Notes under the pieces: generated by a model | Seen by the model: only the letters and a program-made list of their open reading frames with translations | Database searches by the model: none | What the model was told of the DNA's origin: nothing | Program-made: the position numbers and the translations under genes | Assembly (NCBI RefSeq): GCF_008704395.1 | Contig: NZ_CP023695.1 | Location: forward strand, 6,262,001 to 6,326,000 | DNA: 64,000 nucleotides | From: Streptomyces alboniger | Lineage (GTDB): Bacteria > Actinomycetota > Actinomycetes > Streptomycetales > Streptomycetaceae | Reading direction: 5' to 3' | Shown here: one piece after another, positions 27,001 through 33,878 of the stretch | Layout of the letters: the number at the start of each line of letters is the position of its first letter | Position numbering within the stretch: the stretch's first letter is position 1

Positions 27001-27059
27001 TGCTGGATCCGGCGGCGGTCCGCCGCATCGGCGCGGCCGTGCTCCGCCGGCTCAGCTGA
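24033..27059 (+). CDS. STAND NTPase and repeat module, split from protease; P-loop lies upstream of first start
   Basis: The frame continues that of the protease module and holds the rest of a STAND (NACHT-like) NTPase followed by helical repeats. GTG 24033 (VSFFVTARWAEQADSDAFTD) is the first usable start after the amber codon, giving 1008 residues. Walker B-like LLLVVDGLDEDRGAR and RVLVTSRPHPGVPL are present. The P-loop WSGKTALAS is encoded at about 23970-24000, so it is lost from a product begun here. The large Ala/Arg-rich helical C-terminus (about residues 350-1000) resembles HEAT or TPR-type sensor repeats. Intact relatives couple ligand sensing to protease activation, probably in antiphage or kin conflict. 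Treat this locus as a likely recent pseudogene or a readthrough gene. Confidence 0.7.
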   Translation: MSFFVTARWAEQADSDAFTDALIAQLAPLAGIAGAEAAPAGRDALRRLLLERAAERLAERDETLLLVVDGLDEDRGARPGSPRPSIAALLPPRPPANVRVLVTSRPHPGVPLDVPGDHPLRHCPRRQLDANEFARHTREEAKRELHEALRGDRAQVDLLGLVTAAQGGLTLRDLVELTRLLPYELEARLSSVFGRSLETRTRWDLEEEKGYLFAHETLREQAAQALGPAVAGYRDRIHAWADEYRERGWPEGTPGYLLHTYGRLLASGDDLERYLATITDPLRQERLLAVTGSDAVARADVQAARRRLVATPGGDLGTVGELALLNDRLGHRGGVLPEYLPAVWAALGRRAQAEGMARSLIDPEARQRALARMVAHAAVPDPRLARSVAAETESLALRRVGGAEVYAYEHVGFCVDRVTGLIRAGEPHAALAEALRPPDGWERALVLRTLAERARAGTLMDVTELADVAQELADRLRAQPDRALLLGCAALAVREESPARSERLLRAAEQVPYRRAGHSLACLAALIARAEPERARRLVRRVRLRSPFTVEVHPALAHIRQAAGEETGGIFALGAAAEEGAEVALPAFNSEMRRCLGQTLGLAGRTAEARQAACVLEATKAAEVEAAIALGLAATAPDEAAALARTLAERSRGSDSDHAALLPLLPVLPEALALAGDADLAARLSGYVQSRTERWLMDLLWRAEGGVEVKRTMRRAGLRLSPSAFTHFSDYLDVLARVKGVDHAAVLAGKRQGEVAAFCFASLIRQLPPGDPRRARYAERARAEATDGNPGHAVSPAAWWAGLAATLWGQPDAVRFWIAARVRSAARTSPRARALVPRASSTHWLASPFERASAVLALAATDRDEAIGLLKRWRRRDAWSESPEHAEAGALWAMTEFLLGVPDAERECVVPERSTGPFLATAALALLGGGREWHSLGGSVAAGPSLLRRLLVLDSYTDRPLAVDRAGAERLIRELLVREDWWRALPALALLDPAAVRRIGAAVLRRLS

Positions 27060-27540
27060 CCCCGGGCCCACCGCCCGCGCACCCGCGGGTGGGGAGCGTG
27101 AACCACACCGCTTTGCCGGACTCGGTGGGCCGGTGCCCGCACGATGAGCTGAGGGTGCGGATCAGGAGGAGACCGCGGCCGTGCTCCTGCCAGGGGTCGG
27201 GCTCCTCGGGCGGGCAGGGGGCGGTGAGATCGCCGGGCGGCAGCGGGCTGGAGTCGTGCACCTCGACCTGGCAGCCGGTGGGCAGCAGCTCGATCACCAG
27301 CTCTATCGGGTCCTGCCCCCTGGTGTGCTCGACGGCGTTGGCGACCAGTTCCGCGGTGAGCAGTTCCGCGGTGTCGGTGTCGGCGGACGACTCGATGTCG
27401 GTCAGCGCGGTACGGACCAGGGCGCGCGCGACGGGCACGGCTGCCGTGGTGTGCGGCAGCGCGATGCGCCAGGAGGCGGGGGAGGCGGGCTCGTGCAAGG
27501 CGGGGGGTCCGTTCAGAGCAGCAGGCGATCCTGCTTTCAA
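27052..27540 (-). CDS. anti-sigma-factor-like ATP-binding protein (HATPase)
   Basis: The 162-residue protein is an RsbW/SpoIIAB-like single HATPase domain, common in Streptomyces. The N-box is ELLTAELVANAVEHTRG, and the G-box region includes EHGRGLLLIRTLSSSCG. It would act as a serine kinase or anti-sigma regulator, but no anti-anti-sigma or sigma gene is adjacent. The start is uncertain: TTG 27540 is the longest, and TTG 27498 would trim the poorly conserved front. Its 3' end overlaps the convergent STAND gene by eight bases. Confidence 0.8.
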   Translation of the reverse strand: MKAGSPAALNGPPALHEPASPASWRIALPHTTAAVPVARALVRTALTDIESSADTDTAELLTAELVANAVEHTRGQDPIELVIELLPTGCQVEVHDSSPLPPGDLTAPCPPEEPDPWQEHGRGLLLIRTLSSSCGHRPTESGKAVWFTLPTRGCAGGGPGVS

Positions 27541-27634
27541 CCGTACGAATCTTAAGCGCTATGTCGACAGGGACGACGGTCGGGCGTGTGCGGGACGTCC
27601 GGCCCCCTCGAATCCTCCCTGTCGCGCGTCTGGT

Positions 27635-27673
27635 GTATCGCGTACTCATGACGACAGTCACGAACAGGTGATA
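27635..27673. promoter_or_regulatory. candidate PaaX-family operator (site 1)
   Basis: The core TGACGACAGTCA (27649-27660) is an imperfect dyad, TGAC-N4-GTCA. It is flanked by GTATCG (27635-27640) and TGATA (27669-27673). The same core with the same flanking elements occurs at 33827-33863 in the other promoter region of this catabolic cluster. It lies about 150 bases before the enoyl-CoA hydratase gene and 109 bases before the divergent anti-sigma-like gene. Confidence 0.65.
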
Positions 27674-27718
27674 GCTTCGAGGGAAGCGACGCTGTCGGCG
27701 GCTCGCCCGGCTGCCCGC

Positions 27719-27785
27719 CTCTTGCTCGCCCGCAGCTAGCTCACTGCTCGCCCGCTGCTCGCTCGGTGTTCGCTGCTCGCTCAGC
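27719..27785. repeat. CTGCTCGC-type low-complexity repeat
   Basis: Several copies of GCTCGC, often within CTGCTCGC, cluster between the candidate operator and the ribosome site of the enoyl-CoA hydratase gene. They look like slippage-derived sequence in the leader, and no function can be assigned. Confidence 0.5.
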
Positions 27786-27810
27786 CCCGAGGCCCAGGAG
27801 GCCGCACCTG

Positions 27811-28638
27811 ATGAGTCCCTTCACCGGCTCCGCTTCCCGCACCCCCGACTGGCGGCATCTGCGCCTCGCCGTCGACGACGGGGTCGCCACGGTCACCCTC
27901 GCCCGCCCCGACAAGCTCAACGCCCTCACCTTCGGCGCCTACGCCGACCTGCGCGACCTCCTCGCCGAACTGTCCCGCGACAAGTCCGTACGCGCCCTGG
28001 TGCTCGGCGGCGAGGGGCGCGGGTTCTGCTCGGGCGGGGACGTCGACGAGATCATCGGCGCGACGCTCGCCATGGACACCGCCCAGCTCCTCGACTTCAA
28101 CCGCATGACGGGGCAGGTCGTGCGGGCCATCAGGGAGTGCCCCTTCCCGGTGATCGCCGCCGTGCACGGAGTGGCCGCGGGCGCGGGCGCCGTGCTCGCC
28201 CTCGCCGCGGACTTCCGCGTCGCGGACCCGAGCGCCCGCTTCTCCTTCCTCTTCACCCGCGTGGGGCTCTCCGGAGGCGACATGGGCGCCGCCTACCTCC
28301 TGCCCCGTGTCGTCGGCCTCGGCCACGCCACGCGGCTGCTGATGCTGGGCGACGCGGTGCGCGCCGCGGAGGCCGAACGGATCGGCCTGATCAGTGAGTT
28401 GACGGACGAGGGCAAGGCCGCGGAGTCCGCCCACGCCCTGGCCCGCCGCCTCGCCGACGGTCCGGCCCTCGCGTACGCCCAGACCAAGGCGCTGCTCACC
28501 TCCGAACTGGACATGCCCCTGGCGGCGTCGGTGGAACTGGACGCGGCGACCCAGGCACTGCTCATGAACGGCGAGGACTACGCCGAGTTCCACGCCTCGT
28601 TCACAGAGAAGCGCCCGCCGAAGTGGCGGGGCCGGTGA
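27811..28638 (+). CDS. enoyl-CoA hydratase/isomerase family protein
   Basis: The 275-residue crotonase-fold protein adds water to, or otherwise transforms, an enoyl-CoA intermediate. The N-terminal ARPDKLNALTFGAYADLRDL, the CoA/oxyanion loop GEGRGFCSGGDVDEI and AAVHGVAAGAGAVLALAADF are typical, followed by SFLFTRVGLSGGDMGAAYLL. ATG 27811 has AGGAGG ten bases upstream. It overlaps the downstream monooxygenase gene by GTGA and starts the plus-strand part of the aryl-CoA cluster, so a role in aromatic or ring-derived CoA degradation is likely. Confidence 0.92.
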   Translation: MSPFTGSASRTPDWRHLRLAVDDGVATVTLARPDKLNALTFGAYADLRDLLAELSRDKSVRALVLGGEGRGFCSGGDVDEIIGATLAMDTAQLLDFNRMTGQVVRAIRECPFPVIAAVHGVAAGAGAVLALAADFRVADPSARFSFLFTRVGLSGGDMGAAYLLPRVVGLGHATRLLMLGDAVRAAEAERIGLISELTDEGKAAESAHALARRLADGPALAYAQTKALLTSELDMPLAASVELDAATQALLMNGEDYAEFHASFTEKRPPKWRGR

Positions 28639-31271
28639 GGGCGGGGGCGCCCGACGGGGCGGTGCCGCTTCCGCCGGCCGGCGTGGGGGCCGGGGCGCCG
28701 GAGGAGCCGGCGGTGCCCGCCGGATCCGTGTCACTCCCGGAGTCCACCGCGGCGGGCAAGCGGTACGCAGCGGACGCGCCGGGAACGGGCGCCGGACCGG
28801 CCCCGCTCCCGCCGCGCGCAGCGGCCGACCGTCCCCCTCCCACCGGTTCGGAGGAGGGGCCTGGCCCGGCCGAGACCCCCCACTATCCGGAGGCACAGGG
28901 CGCCGCCCAGGCTTCTGGCGCCGTCCAGGCTCCCGGCGTCGTCCAGGCTCCCCGCGCCACCCAGGCGCCCAAGCCGTCCACCCCGCCCGAGGCGCACCGC
29001 ATCGCCGTCATAGGCGGCGGCCCCGGCGGCCTCTACGCCGCCGCGCTGCTCAAGCGGCTCGACCCCGCCCGCGAGGTGACCGTGTGGGAGCGCAACGCGC
29101 CCGACGACACCTTCGGCTTCGGCGTCGTCCTCTCGGACGAGACGCTGGGTGGCATCGAGCACGCCGACCCGGCCGTCTACGCCGCCCTCCAGGCCGAGTT
29201 CGTACGCTGGGACGACATCGACATCGTGCACCGCGACCGGCGCCACACCTCCGGCGGCCACGGCTTCGCCGCGCTCGGGCGGCGCAGGCTTCTGGAGATC
29301 CTGCACGCACGCTGCCGCGACCTCGGCGTCCAGCTCCGCTTCCGTACGGAGGCGGAGCCCGCCGCCACCCTCGCCACCGCCTACGACCTGGTCGTCGCCG
29401 CCGACGGCGTGCACAGCCTCACCCGCGAGGCGCACGCCGAAGCCTTCGGCCCGAGCGTCACGACGCACCGCTGCCGGTACATCTGGCTGGCCGCCGACTT
29501 CGCCTTCGACGCCTTCCGCTTCGAGATCGCCGAGACCGAGTACGGCGTGATGCAGCTGCACGGCTACCCCTTCTCCGCCGCCGGTCGCGGCGCGTCCACC
29601 GTCATCGTCGAGATGCGGGAGGAGGTCTGGGAGGCGGCCGGCTTCGACGGACTGGACGAGCGCGAATCCACCGCCCGCTGCGCCAAGATCTTCACGGAGG
29701 CGCTCGGCGGCCGCCCCCTGCGCGGCAACAAATCCGCCTGGATCAACTTCCGTACGGTCGTCAACTCCCGCTGGTCCCACGGCAACACGGTCCTGCTCGG
29801 CGACGCCGCGCACACCGCCCACTTCTCCATCGGCTCCGGCACCAAGCTCGCCGTCGAGGACGCCCTGGCGCTCGCGGCCTGCCTCCAGGAGCAGCCGGAC
29901 ATCCCGAGCGCCCTCCAGGCGTACGAGACCGAACGCCGCCCCGTGGTCGAGTCCACGCAGCGGGCGGCCTGCGCCAGCCTGGAGTGGTTCGAGCGGCTGC
30001 CCGACTACCTCGACCAGCCGCCGCGCCAGTTCGCGTTCAACCTCCTCACCCGCAGCCGCCGCGTCACCCACGACAACCTCCGCCTGCGCGACGCGCACTT
30101 CACCCGTTCCGTGGAGGACGAGTTCGGCTGCCCGGACGGTACGCCCCCCATGTTCACGCCCTTCACCCTGCGCGGCCTCACCCTGCGCAACCGCGTCGTG
30201 GTCTCCCCGATGGACATGTACTCCGCCGAGGACGGCGTTCCCGGCGACTTCCACCTCGTCCACCTCGGCGCCAGGGCGCTCGGCGGCGCGGGCCTGGTCA
30301 TGACCGAGATGGTGTGCGTCAGCGAGCGCGGCCGCATCACACCGGGCTGCACCGGGCTCTACACCGCCGAACAGGCCGCGGCCTGGCGCAGGATCACCGA
30401 CTTCGCCCACACCCGGGCGCCCGGCACGGCCATCGGCGTACAGCTGGGCCACTCGGGCCGCAAAGGCTCCACGAAACTCATGTGGGACGGCATCGACGAC
30501 CCGCTGCCCGATGGCAACTGGCCGCTCAGCGCGCCCTCCCCGCTCCCGTACAAGCCCGCGAGCCAGACCCCGCGCGAACTCTCCCGCGCCGGTCTGACGG
30601 AGATCCGCGAACAGTTCGTCGCGGCGGCCCGCCGCGCCGACCTCGCCGGCTTCGACCTCCTCGAACTCCACTGTGCCCACGGCTACTTGCTGTCAGGATT
30701 CCTCTCCCCGCTCACCAACCACCGCACGGACGCGTACGGCGGCACCCTCACCGCCCGACTCCGCTTCCCCCTCGAAGTCTTCGACGCGATACGAGAGGTG
30801 TGGCCGGAAGAGAAACCCATGACGGTCCGCATCTCGGCCACCGACTGGGCCGACGGCGGCACCACGGCCGAGGACGCCGTCGAGATCGCCCGCGCCTTCG
30901 CCGCGCACGGCGCCGACGCCATCGACGTGTCGACGGGCCAGGTCGTCTCCGACGAACGCCCCGCGTACGGCCGCTCCTACCAGACGCCGTACGCCGACCG
31001 CATCCGCAACGAAACAGGCATCCCCGTCCTCACGGTGGGCGCCATCTCCTCCTGGGACGACGTCAACTCCCTGCTCCTCGCGGGCCGTACGGACCTCTGC
31101 GCACTGGCCCGCCCCCACCTCTACGACCCCCACTGGACCCTGCACGCGGCAGCCGAGCAGGGCTACCAGGGCCCGGGCGCCCCCTGGCCCCTCCAGTACC
31201 GCGCGGGCAGCCGCCGCCCGCAGACGGGACGCACGGACGCCCCGAAACCCCGCCTGTCACTCAATAGATGA
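28635..31271 (+). CDS. bifunctional aryl-CoA monooxygenase / Old-Yellow-Enzyme fusion (salicylyl-CoA 5-hydroxylase-like)
   Basis: The 878-residue protein fuses two flavoenzymes. An FAD monooxygenase at about residues 122-500 has HRIAVIGGGPGGLYAAALLK, the FAD motif GNTVLLGDAAHTAHFSIGSG, and DLVVAADGVHSLTR. An Old-Yellow-Enzyme-type FMN oxidoreductase follows from about 505 to 860 (FTLRGLTLRNRVVVSPMDMY, GIQLGHSGRKGSTK-like GVQLGHSGRKGS, HCAHGYLLSGFLSPLTNHRT). This fusion is known from 2-aminobenzoyl-CoA monooxygenase/reductase and is annotated as salicylyl-CoA 5-hydroxylase in Streptomyces. The first 120 residues are Pro/Ala/Gly-rich with QAPG-type repeats and are absent from usual family members, which begin at the FAD motif. 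GTG 28635 overlaps the previous stop. The real start could be later, but no good internal site was seen. Confidence 0.88.
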   Translation: MRAGAPDGAVPLPPAGVGAGAPEEPAVPAGSVSLPESTAAGKRYAADAPGTGAGPAPLPPRAAADRPPPTGSEEGPGPAETPHYPEAQGAAQASGAVQAPGVVQAPRATQAPKPSTPPEAHRIAVIGGGPGGLYAAALLKRLDPAREVTVWERNAPDDTFGFGVVLSDETLGGIEHADPAVYAALQAEFVRWDDIDIVHRDRRHTSGGHGFAALGRRRLLEILHARCRDLGVQLRFRTEAEPAATLATAYDLVVAADGVHSLTREAHAEAFGPSVTTHRCRYIWLAADFAFDAFRFEIAETEYGVMQLHGYPFSAAGRGASTVIVEMREEVWEAAGFDGLDERESTARCAKIFTEALGGRPLRGNKSAWINFRTVVNSRWSHGNTVLLGDAAHTAHFSIGSGTKLAVEDALALAACLQEQPDIPSALQAYETERRPVVESTQRAACASLEWFERLPDYLDQPPRQFAFNLLTRSRRVTHDNLRLRDAHFTRSVEDEFGCPDGTPPMFTPFTLRGLTLRNRVVVSPMDMYSAEDGVPGDFHLVHLGARALGGAGLVMTEMVCVSERGRITPGCTGLYTAEQAAAWRRITDFAHTRAPGTAIGVQLGHSGRKGSTKLMWDGIDDPLPDGNWPLSAPSPLPYKPASQTPRELSRAGLTEIREQFVAAARRADLAGFDLLELHCAHGYLLSGFLSPLTNHRTDAYGGTLTARLRFPLEVFDAIREVWPEEKPMTVRISATDWADGGTTAEDAVEIARAFAAHGADAIDVSTGQVVSDERPAYGRSYQTPYADRIRNETGIPVLTVGAISSWDDVNSLLLAGRTDLCALARPHLYDPHWTLHAAAEQGYQGPGAPWPLQYRAGSRRPQTGRTDAPKPRLSLNR

Positions 31272-31278
31272 TGGAGCG

Positions 31279-32103
31279 TCAGGCGGTATCGGGCGACACG
31301 AACCGCGCCCCCGCCTGCCGCAGCAGCCCGTCCAGCGCCGCGAACACCGCCGCCGACCGTGCGCCGGGCCAGTTCCGCGGGAGGAGGTCGGCGGGCAGTC
31401 CCGGGTCCGCGTAGGGGAGTTGGCGCCAGGAGTCCAGGGCCAGGAGGTAGTCGCGGTAGGCCTCCTCGGGCGCCGGGGGAGCGTCCCCGCGCGCCTGCCA
31501 GGAGCGAAGGACGGGCTCGTGGCGGTCCAGGAACGCCTCGTGCTGCTTGGCCAGCGCGGCGAGGTCCCACCAGCGGGCCACCGCCTCCGCCGTCGCGGCG
31601 AAGCCCAGGTGCTCACCGCGGAACAGATCGACGTACGAGGAAAGTTGAAGGCGCTCCAGGGTGTGCCTTGTCTCCTCGTAGAGGTGCGCGGGGGCGATCC
31701 AGACGCCCGGCGCCGCGGTGCCGAAACCGAGGCCCGCGAGACGGGAGCGCAGCACGTGCCGCTTGTGCCGCTCCGCCTCGGGCACCGAGAAGACGGCGAG
31801 GACCCAGCCGCCCTCCCGCGCCCCGGCCGCCGTGGTGCCGTAGATACGGCGGTCGCCGTCGTCCAGCAGTTGACGGGCGTCGGGGGAGAGGGCGTAGCCC
31901 GCCGCGCCCGCCTCCGTGCGCGCCGGCACGAGGAGGCCGCGCCGCTTGAGCCGTGACACCGACGAGCGCACGGAGGGCGCGTCGACGCCGGCCGGCGCGA
32001 GGAGGCGCACCAGCTCGGCCACCGGGACCGGGCCGGGTGCGGCCCGGCCGTAGGCGCCGTAGAAGGTGACGATCAGGGACCGTGGAGTGTGCTGCTCGGA
32101 CAC
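31279..32103 (-). CDS. PaaX-family transcriptional repressor
   Basis: The 274-residue protein resembles PaaX regulators of aryl-CoA catabolism. It has an N-terminal winged helix (SLIVTFYGAYGRAAPGPVPV, SVRSSVSRLKRRGLLVPART) and the central PaaX domain (WVLAVFSVPEAERHKRHVLR, LAGLGFGTAAPGVWIAPAHL). A C-terminal domain follows (AYRDYLLALDSWRQLPYADP, GLPADLLPRNWPGARS). PaaX proteins respond to aryl-CoA esters. GTG 32103 lies four bases after the CoA-ligase stop, so both share the divergent promoter region at about 33.8 kb. It is convergent with the monooxygenase gene. Confidence 0.92.
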   Translation of the reverse strand: MSEQHTPRSLIVTFYGAYGRAAPGPVPVAELVRLLAPAGVDAPSVRSSVSRLKRRGLLVPARTEAGAAGYALSPDARQLLDDGDRRIYGTTAAGAREGGWVLAVFSVPEAERHKRHVLRSRLAGLGFGTAAPGVWIAPAHLYEETRHTLERLQLSSYVDLFRGEHLGFAATAEAVARWWDLAALAKQHEAFLDRHEPVLRSWQARGDAPPAPEEAYRDYLLALDSWRQLPYADPGLPADLLPRNWPGARSAAVFAALDGLLRQAGARFVSPDTA

Positions 32104-32107
32104 GTGA

Positions 32108-33769
32108 TCACTCTACGGGCCCCGGCTCCGCCGAGGCCCGCGCGGAGTCCGGCGTACGCAGCCGGAACCTCTGCAGCTTCCCGGTCGCCGTCCTCGGCAG
32201 CGCGTCCAGGAAGACGATCTCGCGCGGGCACTTGTAGGGGACCAGCTCGGCTTTCACGAAGTCACGGAGCCGGTCCGCGTCCCGCGGCGCGCCCTCGCGC
32301 GGCACCACGTACGCCACGACCACCTGCCCGCGCAGCTCGTCGGGTCGCCCGACGACCGCGGTCTCCGCGACATCCGGATGGCGCAGCAGCGCATCCTCCA
32401 CCTCGGGGCCCGCGATATTGTACCCGGCCGAGATGATCATGTCGTCCGCGCGGGCGACATAGCGGAAGTAGCCGTCGGCGTCGCGGACGTACGTGTCACC
32501 GGTGACGTTCCAGCCGTGGCGTACGTACTGGAGCTGGCGCTCGTCGGCGAGATAGCGGCAGCCGACGGGCCCGCGCACCGCGAGCAGTCCGGGCTCGCCG
32601 TCCGGCACCGGGGCCCCGGTACCGTCCACCACGCGCGCGTGCCAGCCCGGCACCGGGCGGCCCGTCGTGCCCGGGCGGATCGCCTCGTCGGCGGCGGAGA
32701 TGAAGATGTGCAGCAGTTCCGTCGCGCCGATGCCGTTGATGATGCGGTGCCCGGTCCGCCGGTGCCAGGCCTGCCAGGTGGCCGCGGGAAGGTTCTCGCC
32801 CGCCGAGACGCAGCGGCGCAGCGAGGAGATGTCGTGCCCGTCGAGCCGGTCCAGCATCGTGCGGTACGCGGTCGGCGCGGTGAACAGCACGGAGACGCGG
32901 TGCCGCCCGACGGCGGGCAGGAGCTGCTTGGGCGCCGCCTGTTCGAGCAGGACCGATGACGCGCCGAAGCGCAGCGGGAAGATGACGAGCCCGCCGAGCC
33001 CGAACGTGAAGCCGAGCGGGGGGCTCCCGGCGAACACGTCGTCGGGGACCGGCTTGAGGATGTGCCGTGCGAAGGTGTCGGCGATGGCGAGCACGTCGCG
33101 GTGGAAGTGCATGCACCCCTTGGGGCGGCCCGTCGTGCCGGACGTGAAGGCGATGAGAGCGACGTCGTCGGCTGCCGTGTCCACCGCCTCGTAGCGCTCG
33201 GGCCGACCGGCGGCCGCGCGCGCCAGCAGGTCGTCGGGGCCCTCACCCCCGTACGTGGTGACGCTCAGGCCCGGCACTCCGGCCTTGATCAGGTCGTCGA
33301 CCGACCGCACGTCACACAGCGCGTGCCGCACCTCGGCGATCTCGCACATGGTGGCCAGCTCCTGCGCGCGCTGCTGGGCGAGGACCGTCACGGCGACCGC
33401 GCCCGCCTTCATCACCGCCAGCCAACAGGCCGCGAGCCACGGCGTGGTGGGCCCGCGCAGCAGTACGCGCTGGCCGGGCCGCACGTCGAGGTCGGTGGTC
33501 AGTACCCGCGCGATGCGGTCGACGTGGCCGCGCAAATCGCCGTACGTCCAGGTCTCGCCGGACGCGGTGTGGAAGACGGGCCGCGCGGCACCGAACCGCT
33601 CCGCCGTCCGGTCGAGGAGTTCCGCGCCGCAGTTGAGCCGGGCGGGGTAGTGCAGCTCGGGGCGGTCGTGGACGAGCACGGGCCACTGCTCGCGCGGAGG
33701 GAGGTGATCCCGGGCGAAGGTGTCAGTGTGGCCGGATGGTGTCAGCCCTGGGATGCCGTTGGGTTCCAT
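32108..33769 (-). CDS. aryl-CoA ligase (2-aminobenzoate/benzoate-CoA ligase family)
   Basis: The 553-residue AMP-forming ligase activates an aromatic acid with ATP and CoA, the entry step of this pathway. Adenylation-superfamily motifs are clear: IAFTSGTTGRPKGCMHFHRD as the phosphate loop, GIGATELLHIFISAADEAIR, and the C-terminal ADDMIISAGYNIAGPEVEDA, ending with PRTATGKLQRF containing the catalytic lysine. Length and motif wording fit 2-aminobenzoate- or benzoate-CoA ligases. ATG 33769 has AAGGGGGC upstream. It leads a minus-strand operon with the PaaX regulator. The monooxygenase partner makes anthranilate or salicylate the most likely substrates. Confidence 0.9.
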   Translation of the reverse strand: MEPNGIPGLTPSGHTDTFARDHLPPREQWPVLVHDRPELHYPARLNCGAELLDRTAERFGAARPVFHTASGETWTYGDLRGHVDRIARVLTTDLDVRPGQRVLLRGPTTPWLAACWLAVMKAGAVAVTVLAQQRAQELATMCEIAEVRHALCDVRSVDDLIKAGVPGLSVTTYGGEGPDDLLARAAAGRPERYEAVDTAADDVALIAFTSGTTGRPKGCMHFHRDVLAIADTFARHILKPVPDDVFAGSPPLGFTFGLGGLVIFPLRFGASSVLLEQAAPKQLLPAVGRHRVSVLFTAPTAYRTMLDRLDGHDISSLRRCVSAGENLPAATWQAWHRRTGHRIINGIGATELLHIFISAADEAIRPGTTGRPVPGWHARVVDGTGAPVPDGEPGLLAVRGPVGCRYLADERQLQYVRHGWNVTGDTYVRDADGYFRYVARADDMIISAGYNIAGPEVEDALLRHPDVAETAVVGRPDELRGQVVVAYVVPREGAPRDADRLRDFVKAELVPYKCPREIVFLDALPRTATGKLQRFRLRTPDSARASAEPGPVE

Positions 33770-33826
33770 GGCGGCTCTGCCCCCTTGCCTGCGGGTCGGG
33801 CGCTGTGGTGGGCTCGCCCCACGAGC

Positions 33827-33863
33827 GTATCGTGATGGTGACGACAGTCAACGGTGCGCGATA
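33827..33863. promoter_or_regulatory. candidate PaaX-family operator (site 2)
   Basis: GTATCG (33827-33832), the core TGACGACAGTCA (33839-33850) and CGATA (33859-33863) repeat the arrangement of site 1 at 27.65 kb. The core ends 28 bases before the acyl-CoA dehydrogenase start and lies 70 bases upstream of the divergent ligase start. A repressor here could block both directions. Confidence 0.68.
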
Positions 33864-33878
33864 AAGGAGGGGTCCGGG

